A DNA stretch of 64,000 bases, taken from Jaltomata sinuosa (taxonomy: Eukaryota; Streptophyta; Magnoliopsida; Solanales; Solanaceae). Position numbers and translations under genes: made by a program. Below the pieces are notes generated by a model. The model saw nothing but the letters and a program-made list of their open reading frames with translations. It was not told where the DNA came from and made no database searches. Within the stretch, counting starts at the first letter, position 1, and each line of letters begins with the position of its first letter. Below are positions 12,534-24,600 of this stretch, one piece after another. The stretch lies in contig QJPP01001784.1 of assembly GCA_003996215.1 (NCBI GenBank), positions 248,001 through 312,000 of the forward strand, given 5' to 3'.

Positions 12534-13352
12534 ATGTCATCAAGCAGGGGTAACTCCGACCGTAACACAAGAAAATCTCCAGCTCCAAGGACAACCAAAA
12601 TCAAGAACAAGGGAAAGAAGAAAGTTCCCGAGGCTACTTTAGAGGATCCTCCCGTTCAGATCAATGAGGAGTAGAGAACCAAATTTTGTGTGGAGGGCAT
12701 GAAGCCCCTTTATGTCACATACAAAGCAAACTGATCATTCGCACCGGGGAGAGGCTTCAACTTGGCTGGTCTTGGGGATGCATTCCCCAACATCACCAAC
12801 CAATTCGCTATGAGAGATTGGTTCCCTTTTCTGGAGGTGCCAGGCGGATACTACCCGGGAGTGGTCCTTGAGTTCTATTACAACTTACCAAGTAAAGTAA
12901 GACGCTATAAAGCATTCGGATAAACCCAAAGATTTTCCCTGCTTGGACTTTGTTGTGGTTAGAGGCAAAGAGATTGATATCACTCCTGATGTCATCAATT
13001 CCATCTATTGGAGCACACTAATCACCTCAGGGACTGAGTATGCTGCAAAAGTTGCTTTGAAAGATGGTCCGCTCAATTGGGTTGCAAAGATCATTGCTCT
13101 GGGCCAGCCCCTATGGGATGAATTTGGTGGTGAAATTCCTCACCAGGACCTCTACTTTGAAGCCAAGCTATGGTATGATTTCATTCTCTTTCATTTCCTC
13201 CCCTCCAAAAATGATCAGAAGGTTACCCATGAGGGGAACATATAAGTTTCTTGCGTCATGTCAGGGGTGCATGTGAATTATGGAGAGATAGTAGCCATAG
13301 TGATAAAAAAGAAAGCTTGCCAACCTACTACTTCAATGCCACATGCAGTTCT
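12534..13352 (+). pseudogene. Second ORF of Athila-like element, 5' part
   Basis: The ATG at 12534 opens 'MSSSRGN', followed by a basic Lys-rich stretch and 'FPNITNQFAMRDWFPF', 'VPGGYYPGVV', 'FYYNLP', then after a shift 'DFVVVRGKEIDITPDVINSIYW'. These are the conserved phrases of the plant 'putative plant transposon protein' domain (PF20167-type), the extra ORF of solanaceous Athila-like elements, whose function is unknown. Breaks: TAG at 12672, TGA near 12732, a frame change between 12900 and 12943, and TAA at 13243. The copia element at 13353 then interrupts it; the frame resumes at 31455. Confidence 0.7.
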
Positions 13353-13633
13353 TATTGGTGTTAGAGATAAAATGCTACAATACGATATGAAAAAACATAG
13401 AGAAACAAAGAGAAACTTGATCTATTTTTATTGCTTCTGAAAAACTAGTGATACATGCCATTAAATAGAAATTGCAGAGTAACAAACTTGGAGAAAAAAT
13501 AGGGCACTAGTTAGCAGTATCCATGACTCTCTAACTGACTTATTTCAACTAACCAAGACTCCTAAGCTAATAACATAAAATGTAAAAGACTCCTGAAAAT
13601 ACTCGCACTATGTTTTGAATTAGTCAACTAACA
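13353..13633 (-). repeat. Copia 3' LTR (281 bp)
   Basis: In minus sense it starts TGTTAGTTGACTAATTC and ends CTAACACCAATA. Same length as the 5' LTR at 31174-31454. Left flank GTTCT is the target duplication. Confidence 0.9.
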
Positions 13634-13646
13634 CTCCCCCTTTGTT
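13634..13646 (-). promoter_or_regulatory. Copia polypurine tract
   Basis: Minus strand reads AACAAAGGGGGAG immediately before the 3' LTR, the expected place and composition for plus-strand DNA priming. Confidence 0.75.
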
Positions 13647-13649
13647 AAA

Positions 13650-14637
13650 AATCTCACACTCCCAACTGCAACCTGAAAGATGCATGCTTAGCATGAGGAA
13701 GAGACTTTGTAAATATATTCGTTGCTTGATCATTTGTCCCACAGAATGTCAGCACAATTCTTCAATCAACTACTAGCTTCCAAATGAAATGATATTGCAC
13801 ATCAATATGCTTAGGTTTCCCATGGAAAGAGGGGTTTTAAGCCATATCAATTGATGATTTGTTATCACAAAAAATTTCAGTAGCCTCCTTTTGCTCGTAA
13901 CTAAAATATGCAAGTAGCTTCTAGAGCCATAAAATTTGACGTGTTGCTAACGTCACTGTTGTATACTCTGCCTCAGATGATGACAAAGTTATTGTCTCCT
14001 ACTTCTTTGAACTCCATGTCACAGTTCCAGAACCAAAGCTAAAACAACTACCAGAAGTGCTTTTTCGATCATCCAAGCAGCCTACATAATCATTGTCACT
14101 GAAGCCAACCAATCTGAAATTTCGCGCTTTAGAATACCAAATACTAAATTCTGATGTTCTAGAAATATAGCAAAGGATTCTTTTTGCAGCACCAAAGCGT
14201 TTCTTTGTCAGACTTTGTAAAAATATGGACACAACACTAATAGAAAAAGCAATGTCAGGTCTAGTGTGTGTTAGATAATTTAAGCCACCAACTAAACTTC
14301 TAAATAATCTCGGATTTGCTTTCTCAGTTCCATTTGCATGCTGCAACTTCTCATTGATATTCATTGGTGTAGTTGCTGCTTCACAATTCATCATATGGAA
14401 TTTTTTGAAAAGATCCTCTGCATATTTCTTTTGACAAAATAAAAATTCCATCTTCACCTTGGATCACCTCAAGCCCCAAAATATATTTCAATAAGCCCAA
14501 ATAAATCATCTCAAAGTTTCTCATCATACTGGACTTGAAATCACCAACTAAGGATTTTAAGGAACTAATATAAATCATATCATCAATGTAGAGACAAACC
14601 ACCAAAAAATCACCCGAATCCATTCCTACAATCATAT
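13650..14637 (-). pseudogene. Copia RT C-terminus and RNase H
   Basis: Minus strand: the RT core 'LVVCLYIDDMIYISS' (YxDD box intact as YIDD) at about 14600-14570, 'YLGLLKYILGLEV', then after a frame change at about 14455 'FCQKKYAEDLFKKF', 'TTPMNIN', 'RLFRSLVGGLNYLTHTRPDIAFSIS', and RNase H motifs 'GFSDNDYVGCLDDRKSTSG' and 'TVTWSSKK' with a stop just after. Below 13999 the RNase H tail continues in broken form ('LSSSEAEY' type, then 'FCDNKSSIDMA'). The catalytic Asp in 'FSDNDYVG' is present. Frameshift and stops make it nonfunctional. Confidence 0.8.
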
Positions 14638-15162
14638 AAGAAAAACATGGAAAGACATGAAATAAAAATTATAGCTCCCTCCTTCACCTTTAACCTTAAC
14701 CCTGACATCTAGGACTTCCCAAGTCACCTTGTCAACTAGACTTCCCAAGTCACCTTGTCATATAGACTTCCCAATTCACCTTGACACGTAGACTTCTCAA
14801 GTCACATTTAACCTTTACCCCAGTCAACTACCTTGACTAAATATTTAGACTTGACCCGGCTAGCTGCCCAACCAAAACCGCTATTATACCCAAGTATTAC
14901 CTACCATTTTCCAGCACTTTCTCAGACCTCTAGGACAGCTTTACCACCTGGTTATATTAACCAATAACCACTCCCAGACTCTCTGTCTTCCTCTATATTT
15001 ACCAATCACATGCAACTCACCTAGCAATCATTGACACTTTCAATGACAACAACAGAGTTATATCTAAATCCCTTTCTCATCCCAAAACCCAAACCCTCCA
15101 AGGATCCTCTAACCACACCTAAGTGTTCAATAGGCTACCCGGTCAAGACCAACTAATAGCTT

Positions 15163-15378
15163 GATACAACAACCCGACCTACAAGACCAAACTAATAACA
15201 TGATATAACAACCCGGCCTACACCAAGACCAAACTAATAACATCATATAACAACCCGGCCTACACCAAGACCAAACTAATAACATGATATAACAACCCGG
15301 CCTACACCAAGACCAAACTAATAACATGATATAACAACCCGGCCTACACAAAGACCAAACTCATAACATGATATAACA
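15163..15378. repeat. 42-bp tandem repeat, about five units
   Basis: Units contain 'ATAACAACCCGGCCTACACC' then 'AAGACCAAACTAATAACATGAT'-like ends and are nearly identical. The period is a multiple of three, so all frames stay open and give spurious repetitive proteins. It lies inside the LTR fragment. Confidence 0.85.
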
Positions 15379-15499
15379 GAATTTCCGGTCACTCAAGGAC
15401 CACCATTGGACATCACGATTCAATAAAAACAGCCCGGTCCACTCACGGAACCAATAGCAATCAATGTGATACAAGTCAACATGCAATATACAATAAAGT

Positions 15500-15893
15500 A
15501 AAACCGTACCACGCGTGGTACCCGAGCCAACCAAATAGTAACCTGTACCAGGCGTGGTACCCATGCCAACCAATTAGTAACTTGTACCAGACGTGGTACC
15601 CGTGCCAACTAAATAGTAACCTATACCAGGCGTGGTACCCGTGTTAACCAAATAGTAACCTATACCAGGCGTGGTACTCGTGCCAACCAAATAGTAACCT
15701 GTACCAGGCGTGGTACCCATGCCAACCAATTAGTAACCTGTACCAGGCGTTGTACCCGTGCCAACCAAATAGTAACCTATACTAGGCGTGGTACCTGTGC
15801 CAACCAATTAGTAACCTGTATAAAGCGTGGTACCCCTGCCAACCAAATAGTAACCTGTACCAGGCGTGGTACCCGAGCCAACCGAATGTTAAT
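15500..15893. repeat. 39-bp tandem repeat, about ten units with hairpin core
   Basis: Each unit carries GTACCAGGCGTGGTAC, an inverted repeat (GTACCA, loop GGCG, TGGTAC), followed by C(C)CGTGCCAACCAAATAGTAACCT-like spacing. Single-base variants between units are few. Shorter arrays of the same word occur at 4702-4891 (5 units) and 56184-56288 (3 units) in related LTRs. Confidence 0.85.
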
Positions 15894-17623
15894 AACCACA
15901 GTAAATAGATGAACACACGTAACTTGTAAGACGAACAAGTAAATACCGTTCAACACAGACTGTAAATAGGAACCTAGACATTCCACACAACTTTCCTAAG
16001 CAATGTAAAGCATAAAATCACTTAGGCATGAGTACATGAATATACAACATTCACGGAAAATCATAATCCATTACCTACCCCATTTACAGGTAATCGGTGA
16101 ACCGTTAAATCCCGTCCAAAGACTATTCCTCGGTTTACCCTTTTTATTATAACATGTAACTAGCGATTTCCCTTTTTAGATAAACACACAAGCATCTGAC
16201 ACGCTTCTCTTTTCTAACCTTAGCCAGACTGCCGCTAAGCATCAAGAAATAAACATTCCTGAAACCCCACCTAGGAGCTTCCTCTTCCCATTTCTCGTGC
16301 TCCCAAGCACTTCCCCGGTTCCCCGAACCTTCCCAACACGCTAGTCCCTCAACCCATCATTTTGTCACGATAATATGAATAATTTGAACACATAATACCA
16401 TTCACAAGACCAGTCATTTCGTACATCCTAGAAACAACACAACCAATCCCAAATATGCCAGACTACATGCCCGGAGGCCTAAAACATGGTTTCTCTTTTT
16501 CTACTATACAACAAGTACGGAAAGTAAACAGGTCTAACTACTCATGAAAACCTAGCCTACCTGGGTGCCAAGCAGCTACAACCGTGCATTTTTGGCTCTG
16601 TGGAGGCATTCCTGGCGGTCCTGCAGGTCCAGATCCGTGGTTTCACGTCCTTTTTACCAGAATTCCTTTCTTATTCTTGGTCTAAAAATAACACACAGTA
16701 TATATATTTAACACACAAGGCCTGCACATTACCCGGACTATACCAAATCCCCAAACCCCAGGCCAGATGATCATCCCACCCTTTTCCTGGGCTTTTCACT
16801 GTTAAATCTCCTAGTTCTATCATTTTTACGAATAAAACAGAGAATTTAACAACCTATGATCATAATAACATACTATTAACAATACCCAAGAACATACATG
16901 CTTGGGATCCCCTTCCTTCCCCAAATTCCACCATCCCTAGGTCATTCTAACCCTTCCCTAATTTCCCTCCTAGCAATTCTACGGCATAGGAATTGTATTA
17001 CAGAGTTTGGGGAACGAAAGCCTTACCTTAGGGAAGATTTTTGACGGAAGAATGAGGAAAAACGCCTGGAATCGCCTAGCCCTTCTCCGAAAATGAACTT
17101 GTGAAAAATTGATGTTATGGGGAATGTTTCTGCATTAAAACCCCGTCAGCCTGCTATAGCGGTCCCCGCTCCGCTATAGCAGTCTTAAGCAGGTTGACCA
17201 CCCTTTAACCGCCGCTATAGCGGTATTTTCCACCGCTATAGCGGTGGCCGCTATTGCATGTAGTCGCGCTCATCACAGATAGAATGTCCGAAAATCTACC
17301 AGTTTTGGCCATTTCACAATACACTTGCTTCTTGCGATGACCTGAAGCAACCTTTTCACGTCAAACGCAATTTTGGGAGTTCTACTTACCCAAATTTGAT
17401 TTCGAAATGTCCCCCTAACTCCTCTATATATTGGCTACGCAGAAAACTAACTTAACCCAAGACACCTAGTCTAATCCATACCCGGATTTACCTAGACTCC
17501 ACCTCTCTCCAAAACTGGCCGAGGCTAGCCTAGCCCAGAATTTCAAACTCCCAAACCTGGAGTTTTCTAACTCTAACACTTGGCACGATTGGACTACCCG
17601 TAACGATGGACCCAGTCGTTACA

Positions 17624-18528
17624 ATTTTGTTGTACCATGCACGTGGAGTTTGCTTTAGCCTATAAAGAGCTTTTCTTAACCTGTAGACTTTGTTCTCATT
17701 TCCATTAATAACAAAGCCTTAAGGTTGTGAAACATAAACCTCCTCTTCTAGATCGCTATTCAAAAAAGAAGACTTCACAACAAATTGATATACAGGCAAG
17801 TACAATTCGCGCAGCCAAAGCCCAAATAACTCTCACTGTTTCAAATCGAGCAACATGAGAAAAGTTTCTTCAAAATCTATACCTTGTTGTTGTGAATATC
17901 CTTTCGCCATGAGCCGAGTTTTGTGCTTTTGAATGCTCCCATCAGCATTGTACTTTGTTTGAAACACCCACTTGATCCCTATTATGTTCTTTCCTTCAGG
18001 GACATCAAATAACTCCCATGTAGAATTTCTTTCAATTGCTTGCATCTTTTCTATCATAGCATTCTGCCATTCTGATTGTTCTGTTGCTTCTTCATAACAA
18101 ACAGGATCTGAAACAAGCAAAGAAAATTGACAATAAGTATTGACATTGTTAGGATATTTGGGATTTGGTTTCTTTTCCCTTGTTGATCTTCTTAGTGGAA
18201 TTGGCTCAACTGAAGACTCGTCAAGTCCTACAGCTGTTATCGGTGCAATAGATGAGTTTCTAGGGTAGGATCTTCTGCAGGTTCTTCATTAGTAGATAAC
18301 AATTGGATATTTGATCTCATATTCCTAGAATTAATGTTCCAACTAGCATCCTCATTAAACACAACATTTCTACTTAAAATCACTTTGCCACTTATGGGAT
18401 TATATAGATGATATGCTTTGGATTGAAGACTATAGCCAACGAAAATGCATTTATTAGATTTTTAATGAAGCTTAGAATGAAAATTAATTAAAGAATATGC
18501 TATACAACCAAAAATTCTTAAGTGGATT
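17624..18528 (-). pseudogene. Copia integrase C-terminus to RT N-terminus
   Basis: Reading the minus strand from 18528: 'LRIFGCIAYS', then 'CIFVGYSLQSKAYHLYNP' and 'SRNVVFNEDASWN' (integrase C-terminal GKGY-like region and linker), then from 18120 'EATEQSEWQNAMIEKMQAIE', 'STWELFDVPEG', 'IGIKWVFQTKYNADG', 'KTRLMAKGYSQQQGIDFEETF', the N-terminal copia RT. It ends at 17624 where the LTR fragment is inserted. Stops (for example after 'LLDLKQ' near 17833) and a shift near 18275 disrupt it. The upstream part of integrase is at 29046. Confidence 0.8.
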
Positions 18529-21500
18529 TGCCACGACCCGAAATCGGGCCATGATGGCGCCTACATACCCCTGGGTAGGCAAGCCAAATCCAACAACACG
18601 AAAGATAAATAAAGCAATAAAATAAATAAAGTGGAAGAGAATATATGGAAGACAAGGGCTGAAATGCATAGATACTTACCACCTGTATTAAATATACAAG
18701 TGACCCTAAAGTGACCGAGAAAACAATTATACACAAGAACCTACCCCAGACTTGGTGTCACCAATACAAGAGCATCTAAATATGGAGTAGCTATACAAAA
18801 GACTCTGTCTATCCATAATACAACATACAAACCGAAATGTAGAAGGAAAGCAGTAAAGGTCTCCAGAATGCCGGGAGCTCACCATGATCCGAACAGCAGC
18901 TGGCCTCGAACGATAAAAGGATCGACGAGGGTAGCTCGTACTAAGTACTGCATCAGAAAAAGATGCAGAGTGTAGTATGACTACCAAGACAATGGATACT
19001 CAGTAGGCATCATAGGCCGACCGAGCACAAAAATATAATATATAATATAAATTATGGGAAAGTAAGCAAAATACAAGGATCCACCTAAATCTAGTTATAA
19101 AATTAAAAATAGAAATAGCCGAACCAACAAGAAGGCAATAATAATAAAATTTGTACAGGCAACCGATATGATGTGATGTATGAGTGCATAATAGTATAAA
19201 CCCAGAATACCGCATCGGGCGCTTGGAATATCACATGGGACTATGCGTATATATGCATGTATGCATGTAGGAAGTAAGAACCAGGAATAACGCATCGGGG
19301 GTGCGGAATACCGCATCAGAATATAAGTATATATTTTTGAAAGTAAGACCCGAAATAATGCATCGAGGGTCCAAAATAATGCATCAGACTATAAAGTATA
19401 TAAAAATATAGGTACAGTGGAGAAAAAGATCTGGGAATACCCCTTGGACCGGCATAAAGTAGTACTTTTCTTTTCCTTTCCAAAATGAGTAGTAAATCCA
19501 GTACAACTCTTCAAACATCAAAAAACCCTAGTAACCATAAGAAATCTCCAGTTTTTAAACCAAAAGCCCCAAAAACCTTTCTTTTCTGTATCAATAGTAA
19601 GCAATTCAGTATGAGCATGAAGTATTCAAAATCAAAGAAAGTAGCAAACCACAAGGCAAAACAAGTCAAAATACCCTCCAAAACAAGAGAACTGACCTGG
19701 AAACTCCATCCAAGTCCAAGCTACGGCCTCGGGCCCACAGTTACACACCACTATAATTTAAGCAGAAATAGCAAAAAATAATTACGGAGACCACTACAAG
19801 CATCTACTCTAACTCTAAAACCACCTAAAACATACTAAGGATTCTACATTAAGCATAACGTACTACGGGCTCCTAGACTAAGGATAGTCTGAATAATTCT
19901 AACCTATGATCCGAAATGCCCAAAATAATATAAGTCACAATATTTAAGCCTAAGATTGCCGAAACTCCAACCTAACATTTCAGTAACATATAAATATATA
20001 AAATCTAACAAAACTCAGTCTAGAAAGTAAACCGTAACATACCTCAAAGCTGAATTACAAACACGAATCATCACTCGTGTGCCTTCCCCTTCCGAACAGC
20101 CCCAAAAAGTTGCCATGCTATCAAAAATACAATTAAGGTGTCAAGACGAGAAAAATGACGCCCATATTGCTATATGAAAAATCGGGCTAGAAATCGGGAC
20201 AAAAATTGACCCTCGGGGCTTGCACAACAAAATAGAAACTAAAATTCATAATTAGGTTTGCGGTGGGTTAAGAAACCCATGCTCAAAATTTGAGCGCGAA
20301 CGGAGTTCGTTTCTGGGCCCAAAACAACCCTAAAGTGTTACTAATTCAAGGATTTAGGACGGAGAATTACAAGATCTTTAAGACGGAAACTTACCAATTA
20401 GGGAGAGAATTTACGCCAAGGGAGTGAGTTCCAAGAACACACAAATATGGAGCCCAAGTAAACAGATCCTACAAGTAATCTCCAAGCTTGAGGATCAACA
20501 ACAATGGAGGTTTTCAACACAAGGAGAAGAGGCAAGCTTTGGGGAAGAAGAACTTACCAAATAATTGAGGGAGCAAGGATTTTAGATGAACAATTGAATT
20601 CCCCAAGTTGTGAACTGATATGGTACTTTGGTAGAGAGAATTTGGTGTTTGGAGTGTTGGAACAATGAAAGATGGCCTTTGCCTTCGCGAACACGGCCGG
20701 GTGTCGCCTAGGCGAAGGCCAAAATCCAAGGCGGACAGGCCATGCCTATGCGTATGCAGCCGGGCATCGCGTACGAAAAGGCCAAGAAAACTCGGTTCTG
20801 GCCTTGCCCTTCGCTTAGGCGGCCAACCCACATGTAGGCAAAGACCAAGCCAATGGACGGTTGGCTTTTCCCTTCGCGTGCCTAGTTGTTCCATGACAAC
20901 AACAGCTTGCCAACAACAAAGCCAACTTGGAATTTTACTCCGACGGACCCTCAAGAACACATCCGGGGTCCCGCGAACACAAATGAGCTAAACCATTAAA
21001 AAAATGGCATTTCAGACTCAACGGAATAGATAAAAATTTCAACAGAAGTCGATTTAGCAAAAAGTGGGCCCCATGCCCCAAAACCAACTTTTGGCCAACT
21101 TTTCTAAAATGAAACCCAAGGGCCAAAAACAAGTCTGGCAGCCTCAAGACTTGAACCAGAGGTCTCTCTAGCTGAAAGTCGACATTATGGAGCTAATAGC
21201 GCTGATGAAATTTCCATTCAAGGCCGTCTTCTCCGAATGTTGACCAAAGTCAATCCCATAAGTCAAACTGGCCTAAAAAAACACAGAAAACAACACAAAT
21301 CCAAAACAAAAATCACCAAACCCAGACCAAGAGTCCCATTAGACCAAAATCCTCGTTCCGAAGTCAATGAAACTATCAGAATTCGTTTCTGAGCATGTTT
21401 ACCAAGAAAGTTGACCGAATTCAAAGATTTTCTAAGTTCAAAATCTAAAATAGGGAAATGGTCATAACAACCTAACAAATGGCCCGGGTACCAAATCTTC

Positions 21501-21595
21501 AGTGCCAGCAAGTCATAAATGACCTGAGCCACTGCGGGAAAGCTTGAAATGCAGGAAAGCATGGAAAATAGAAAATGACCTGGAGGGTCATTACA
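18529..21595 (-). repeat. Gypsy 3' LTR
   Basis: Minus sense TGTAATGACCCTCC...GGGTCGTGGCA. It contains decayed repeats of 'GGAATACCGCATCAG'-like words (19205-19390) and a GC-richer patch 20665-20860 with 'CGCGAACACGGCCGGG' and 'CGCCTAGGCGAAGG' words that produces overlapping spurious ORFs on both strands. Adjacent interior (21596-21611) is the polypurine tract. Confidence 0.85.
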
Positions 21596-21611
21596 ACATC
21601 CTCTACTAAAA
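21596..21611 (-). promoter_or_regulatory. Gypsy polypurine tract
   Basis: Minus strand TTTTAGTAGAGGATGT abuts the 3' LTR. It is identical in all but the last base to the tract at 37695-37710 in the plus-strand sibling. Confidence 0.75.
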
Positions 21612-24600
21612 GAACTTTCATCCATGAAAGTTAAAGAAGGAAAACACCGAAAGACTCAAACGAACACGTATACTAAACCCGCACCACTCTCTCGAAAACC
21701 CAGGGAGCCTCCCCAACCAGACGGCACCCCACGGAGCTAGGCCAAAGGAAAACTACCAACCCCCCAACACCTCACCAGGCAAACTATACTTCAACCTTAA
21801 CCTCTAAAAATTCCAAAGGCCTTAAAACCAAACCGAACCCTAAGAAACTCAACCGGAAAGCGTCGACACAACACCAAAATAGGAGAAACAGGGCGATCTA
21901 CACACGGATCTTGAACCCTCGAAACCACAACTAAGCACACCCAGAAGGCCACCAACTAAACCTCTAACTCATGCATTCCTTGACCCGCAAAACCCTTCTA
22001 TCTAACCTGAATCACCTTTATCATAACCATGAAGCTTCACATATGTCAGACACTCAAGTTACCCTTGAAACACCAGTTAACCCACCGGAGATCCATAGCT
22101 TCCGCTTATACCTGACCTCGATTGATGTCACCTTTATACTCAAACTCTATCCAAGCCAAGTCATGGTCTACTAGTCCTTTGACATCTGGATTATCTACCC
22201 GAAGCACCTCCTCAAAAGCTAGAGCAATCTGCCCTGACCGACCATCAACCAATGAACGAATACCTTTGCTAAGATTAACCTCGTTACCTAAACCCAACTA
22301 AACCAACCATCGAAGCCCAACTGAAGCTTGCACACCAGGGTTAGGAAAAGACACGTATGAATACCCTGTGCCAACGGAGGATCTCCCAACTGTAAAACAA
22401 AACCGACCTCGCTGAACTGTGCCAAGTCTGAATCGGCTGAAAGTAGTGAACTAGGGAAACCTTCCCAAAAAGACCCAAACACAAAACTCAACCTTTGCAA
22501 GGAGTGTGGTAAGCCTACCATGAAGTCCATATCCATCCAATAAGCTCCAAACTCTATCAATACCATTGCATCTCCAAACACTCGGATACCATTTGGATTT
22601 AAGATCACCCTAATAGCCTCACCTTAGAAGTAAGTCCACCACGCCGCAAATATCAAGTCAAAACACCTCGTAGGCAAAGGAAAGGATGCCTGAAGTTCAA
22701 GGTTGCCACCTATCTATTAAGGATCTCAGTATCTTGCAACTCACCCTCTGGCTCAAAACACCCACTCTACTACACCAGTATACAAACCACTAACTCTAAA
22801 AGCATTCAACATGTTACACTTCTGGCCAATATTGGCAGAACCTAATCAATGCTGGAATCTCATGTAACGGATAACCTCTCAGAGAATCCACTAAGTCAAA
22901 CCTCCCACCCTCAGAACACAAGGGCGACCAACAATCTCAACGTACCATTAGAACCCAAAGTAGCCCTGTCGGCTTCAATCCACACAACCTGATCAAGTAT
23001 GACACACACTCGCTGACTCTCAAACTTATTTCACTGAATCTGTCCAACCAAGGTAAAATGGGCCCCGCACCGACAATAACACCGCTGGGATCTGGCAAGT
23101 CCAGCCTAAACAAACAGTTAGACAAGGACCTGATGTCCAAGGCCAATGACCATTTCAAAACTGAAATAGAGAAGCTAAGTTATTTGCATACTGCCTTCCA
23201 TCCCAAAGAAGCTGCAACCGAAGAGAAATTTCCACGAACCACCGGAAGTAACCTGCTAGCTCGCGATTCTGAACCCAACTCCAATTTCTGACCAATGCTC
23301 AATGTTGACTCCCTGGTTAGACTCATACACTGCCGATGAACACTATAGAAACTGGAGCCAACTAGACTCCATGTATAAAGTTTTCCCAATCCAAAGATGC
23401 TACTAAACTTTGGTCCTCCAAAGTGTGTAGCAAGGTAATCATCACTGATGCAACAAGCCCTCAAAGGTAGTACTGGAATAGCCTACCACCTTGATTTCTA
23501 CTAGAAGGAATTTTGCCCCTAAATTTACCTAGGTACAATTCCACTGCACTCTGTAGTCGATCGAATCACGTCATCAATACACAAACCAAGGCGTCCCCTC
23601 AGTCGTCAACTCAATCAGCTACTAGTAACTCATATGTATATATGCAAGAAGTTGTCTTTCTCTTTTTTCAAACCCAACGGAACCCTTTCCAAAGATACAC
23701 CAAACCTGACAGACTATTTCTCTAATAAAGCCCAAAGCTATTCCCCTAGCTTCTGCTTCTATACTATCCACACACAACTGGCCAGGAAAAGTATAGGCCA
23801 AATGTCCACCTCAACCACCATGCTACAGTCCATACTTAACCACCATGCCACAGTCAAAACTTACCCACCATGCTAGAGTCATAAGTCAACAAGAAGGCTA
23901 CGATCCAAACTCAAACCAGATAGGAAACTAAAGAAAATGCTCAAAACAACCCATAAACCTGCCAACTCCTTAAACCAACCATTGACAAAGGTCGATGCTA
24001 ACCTCTCGAGAAAAGAAAAGCCAACCAATAACCACTGCCTCAACCAACACCACGCTGCTTAATACAAACAACATCCCTTAATACAAAGCTACCGAAACCA
24101 CACCATACCAACAGAAAGTCTCCTAACAAATGCAAGATAACGACCTAGGCAACAACAAACTAAGGTCGCTAGAATAAGAAACACTTAACCCAATTCTTGA
24201 ACCATGGTGAAAACCAGAAATAAAGCTAACAAGACCTTCCCACGAGTCAAAACCCCTGGTAGACACCTACCAAAACCAACATACCTCATCCACTACTAAA
24301 GAATTCAACTACTGAGAAAAACACACGCATAAACACTTAACTAACAAGGACAACCAAAGTATAGAATAAGAAAATCTATAATTGATTGGAAGGGTGCTAA
24401 CCAGCGCTACAAGAAGATAGCACATGCTAATGCACCTACAGTCCCAACGGGCATTCCTACACCCGAGGAATATACACATGAGCAAATGAACCCTCCGGCG
24501 TCCCATACCACCAAAGCACACACTGAGCAAACAATAAATAAGTATCCAAACCCAATATGAATGATGTATTGGAGCCAGGTGTGTTAGTAGTGTTGTATCC

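Larger units (their letters stand above)
14660..17623 (-). mobile_element. Truncated gypsy-type LTR inserted in copia RT
   Basis: The right border is sharp: the LTR ends 'CCCAGTCGTTACA' at 17623 and copia RT coding resumes at once ('RLRKALYRLKQTPRAWYNKI' in minus sense, 17624 upward). The left end near 14660 lacks the TGTCACGA start seen at 55360 and begins within the 'CTAGGACTTCCCAAGTCAC' zone, so roughly 0.6 kb of LTR is missing and a short stretch of RT seems lost too. Family membership is shown by 'GTACCAGGCGTGGTACC' arrays, the CTATAGCGG cluster (17150-17260) and the 'TTCACGTCAA' tail shared with 55360-57543 and 3082-6335. No interior or second LTR is present. Confidence 0.7.

Noticed and set aside
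15500..15893. CRISPR-like regular repeat array
   Set aside because: Repeats are contiguous 39-bp units with no unique spacers, in a plant LTR; not a CRISPR.
15127..15986. Minus-strand ORFs with repeated 'CRPGCYIMLLVWSW' and 'WLARVPRLVQVT' units
   Set aside because: Translations of 42-bp and 39-bp tandem arrays inside an LTR; period divisible by three explains the open frames.
20514..20991. Overlapping ORFs of 148 and 108 codons on opposite strands
   Set aside because: Lie inside the gypsy 3' LTR in its GC-richer patch; the other LTR copies do not keep the frames.
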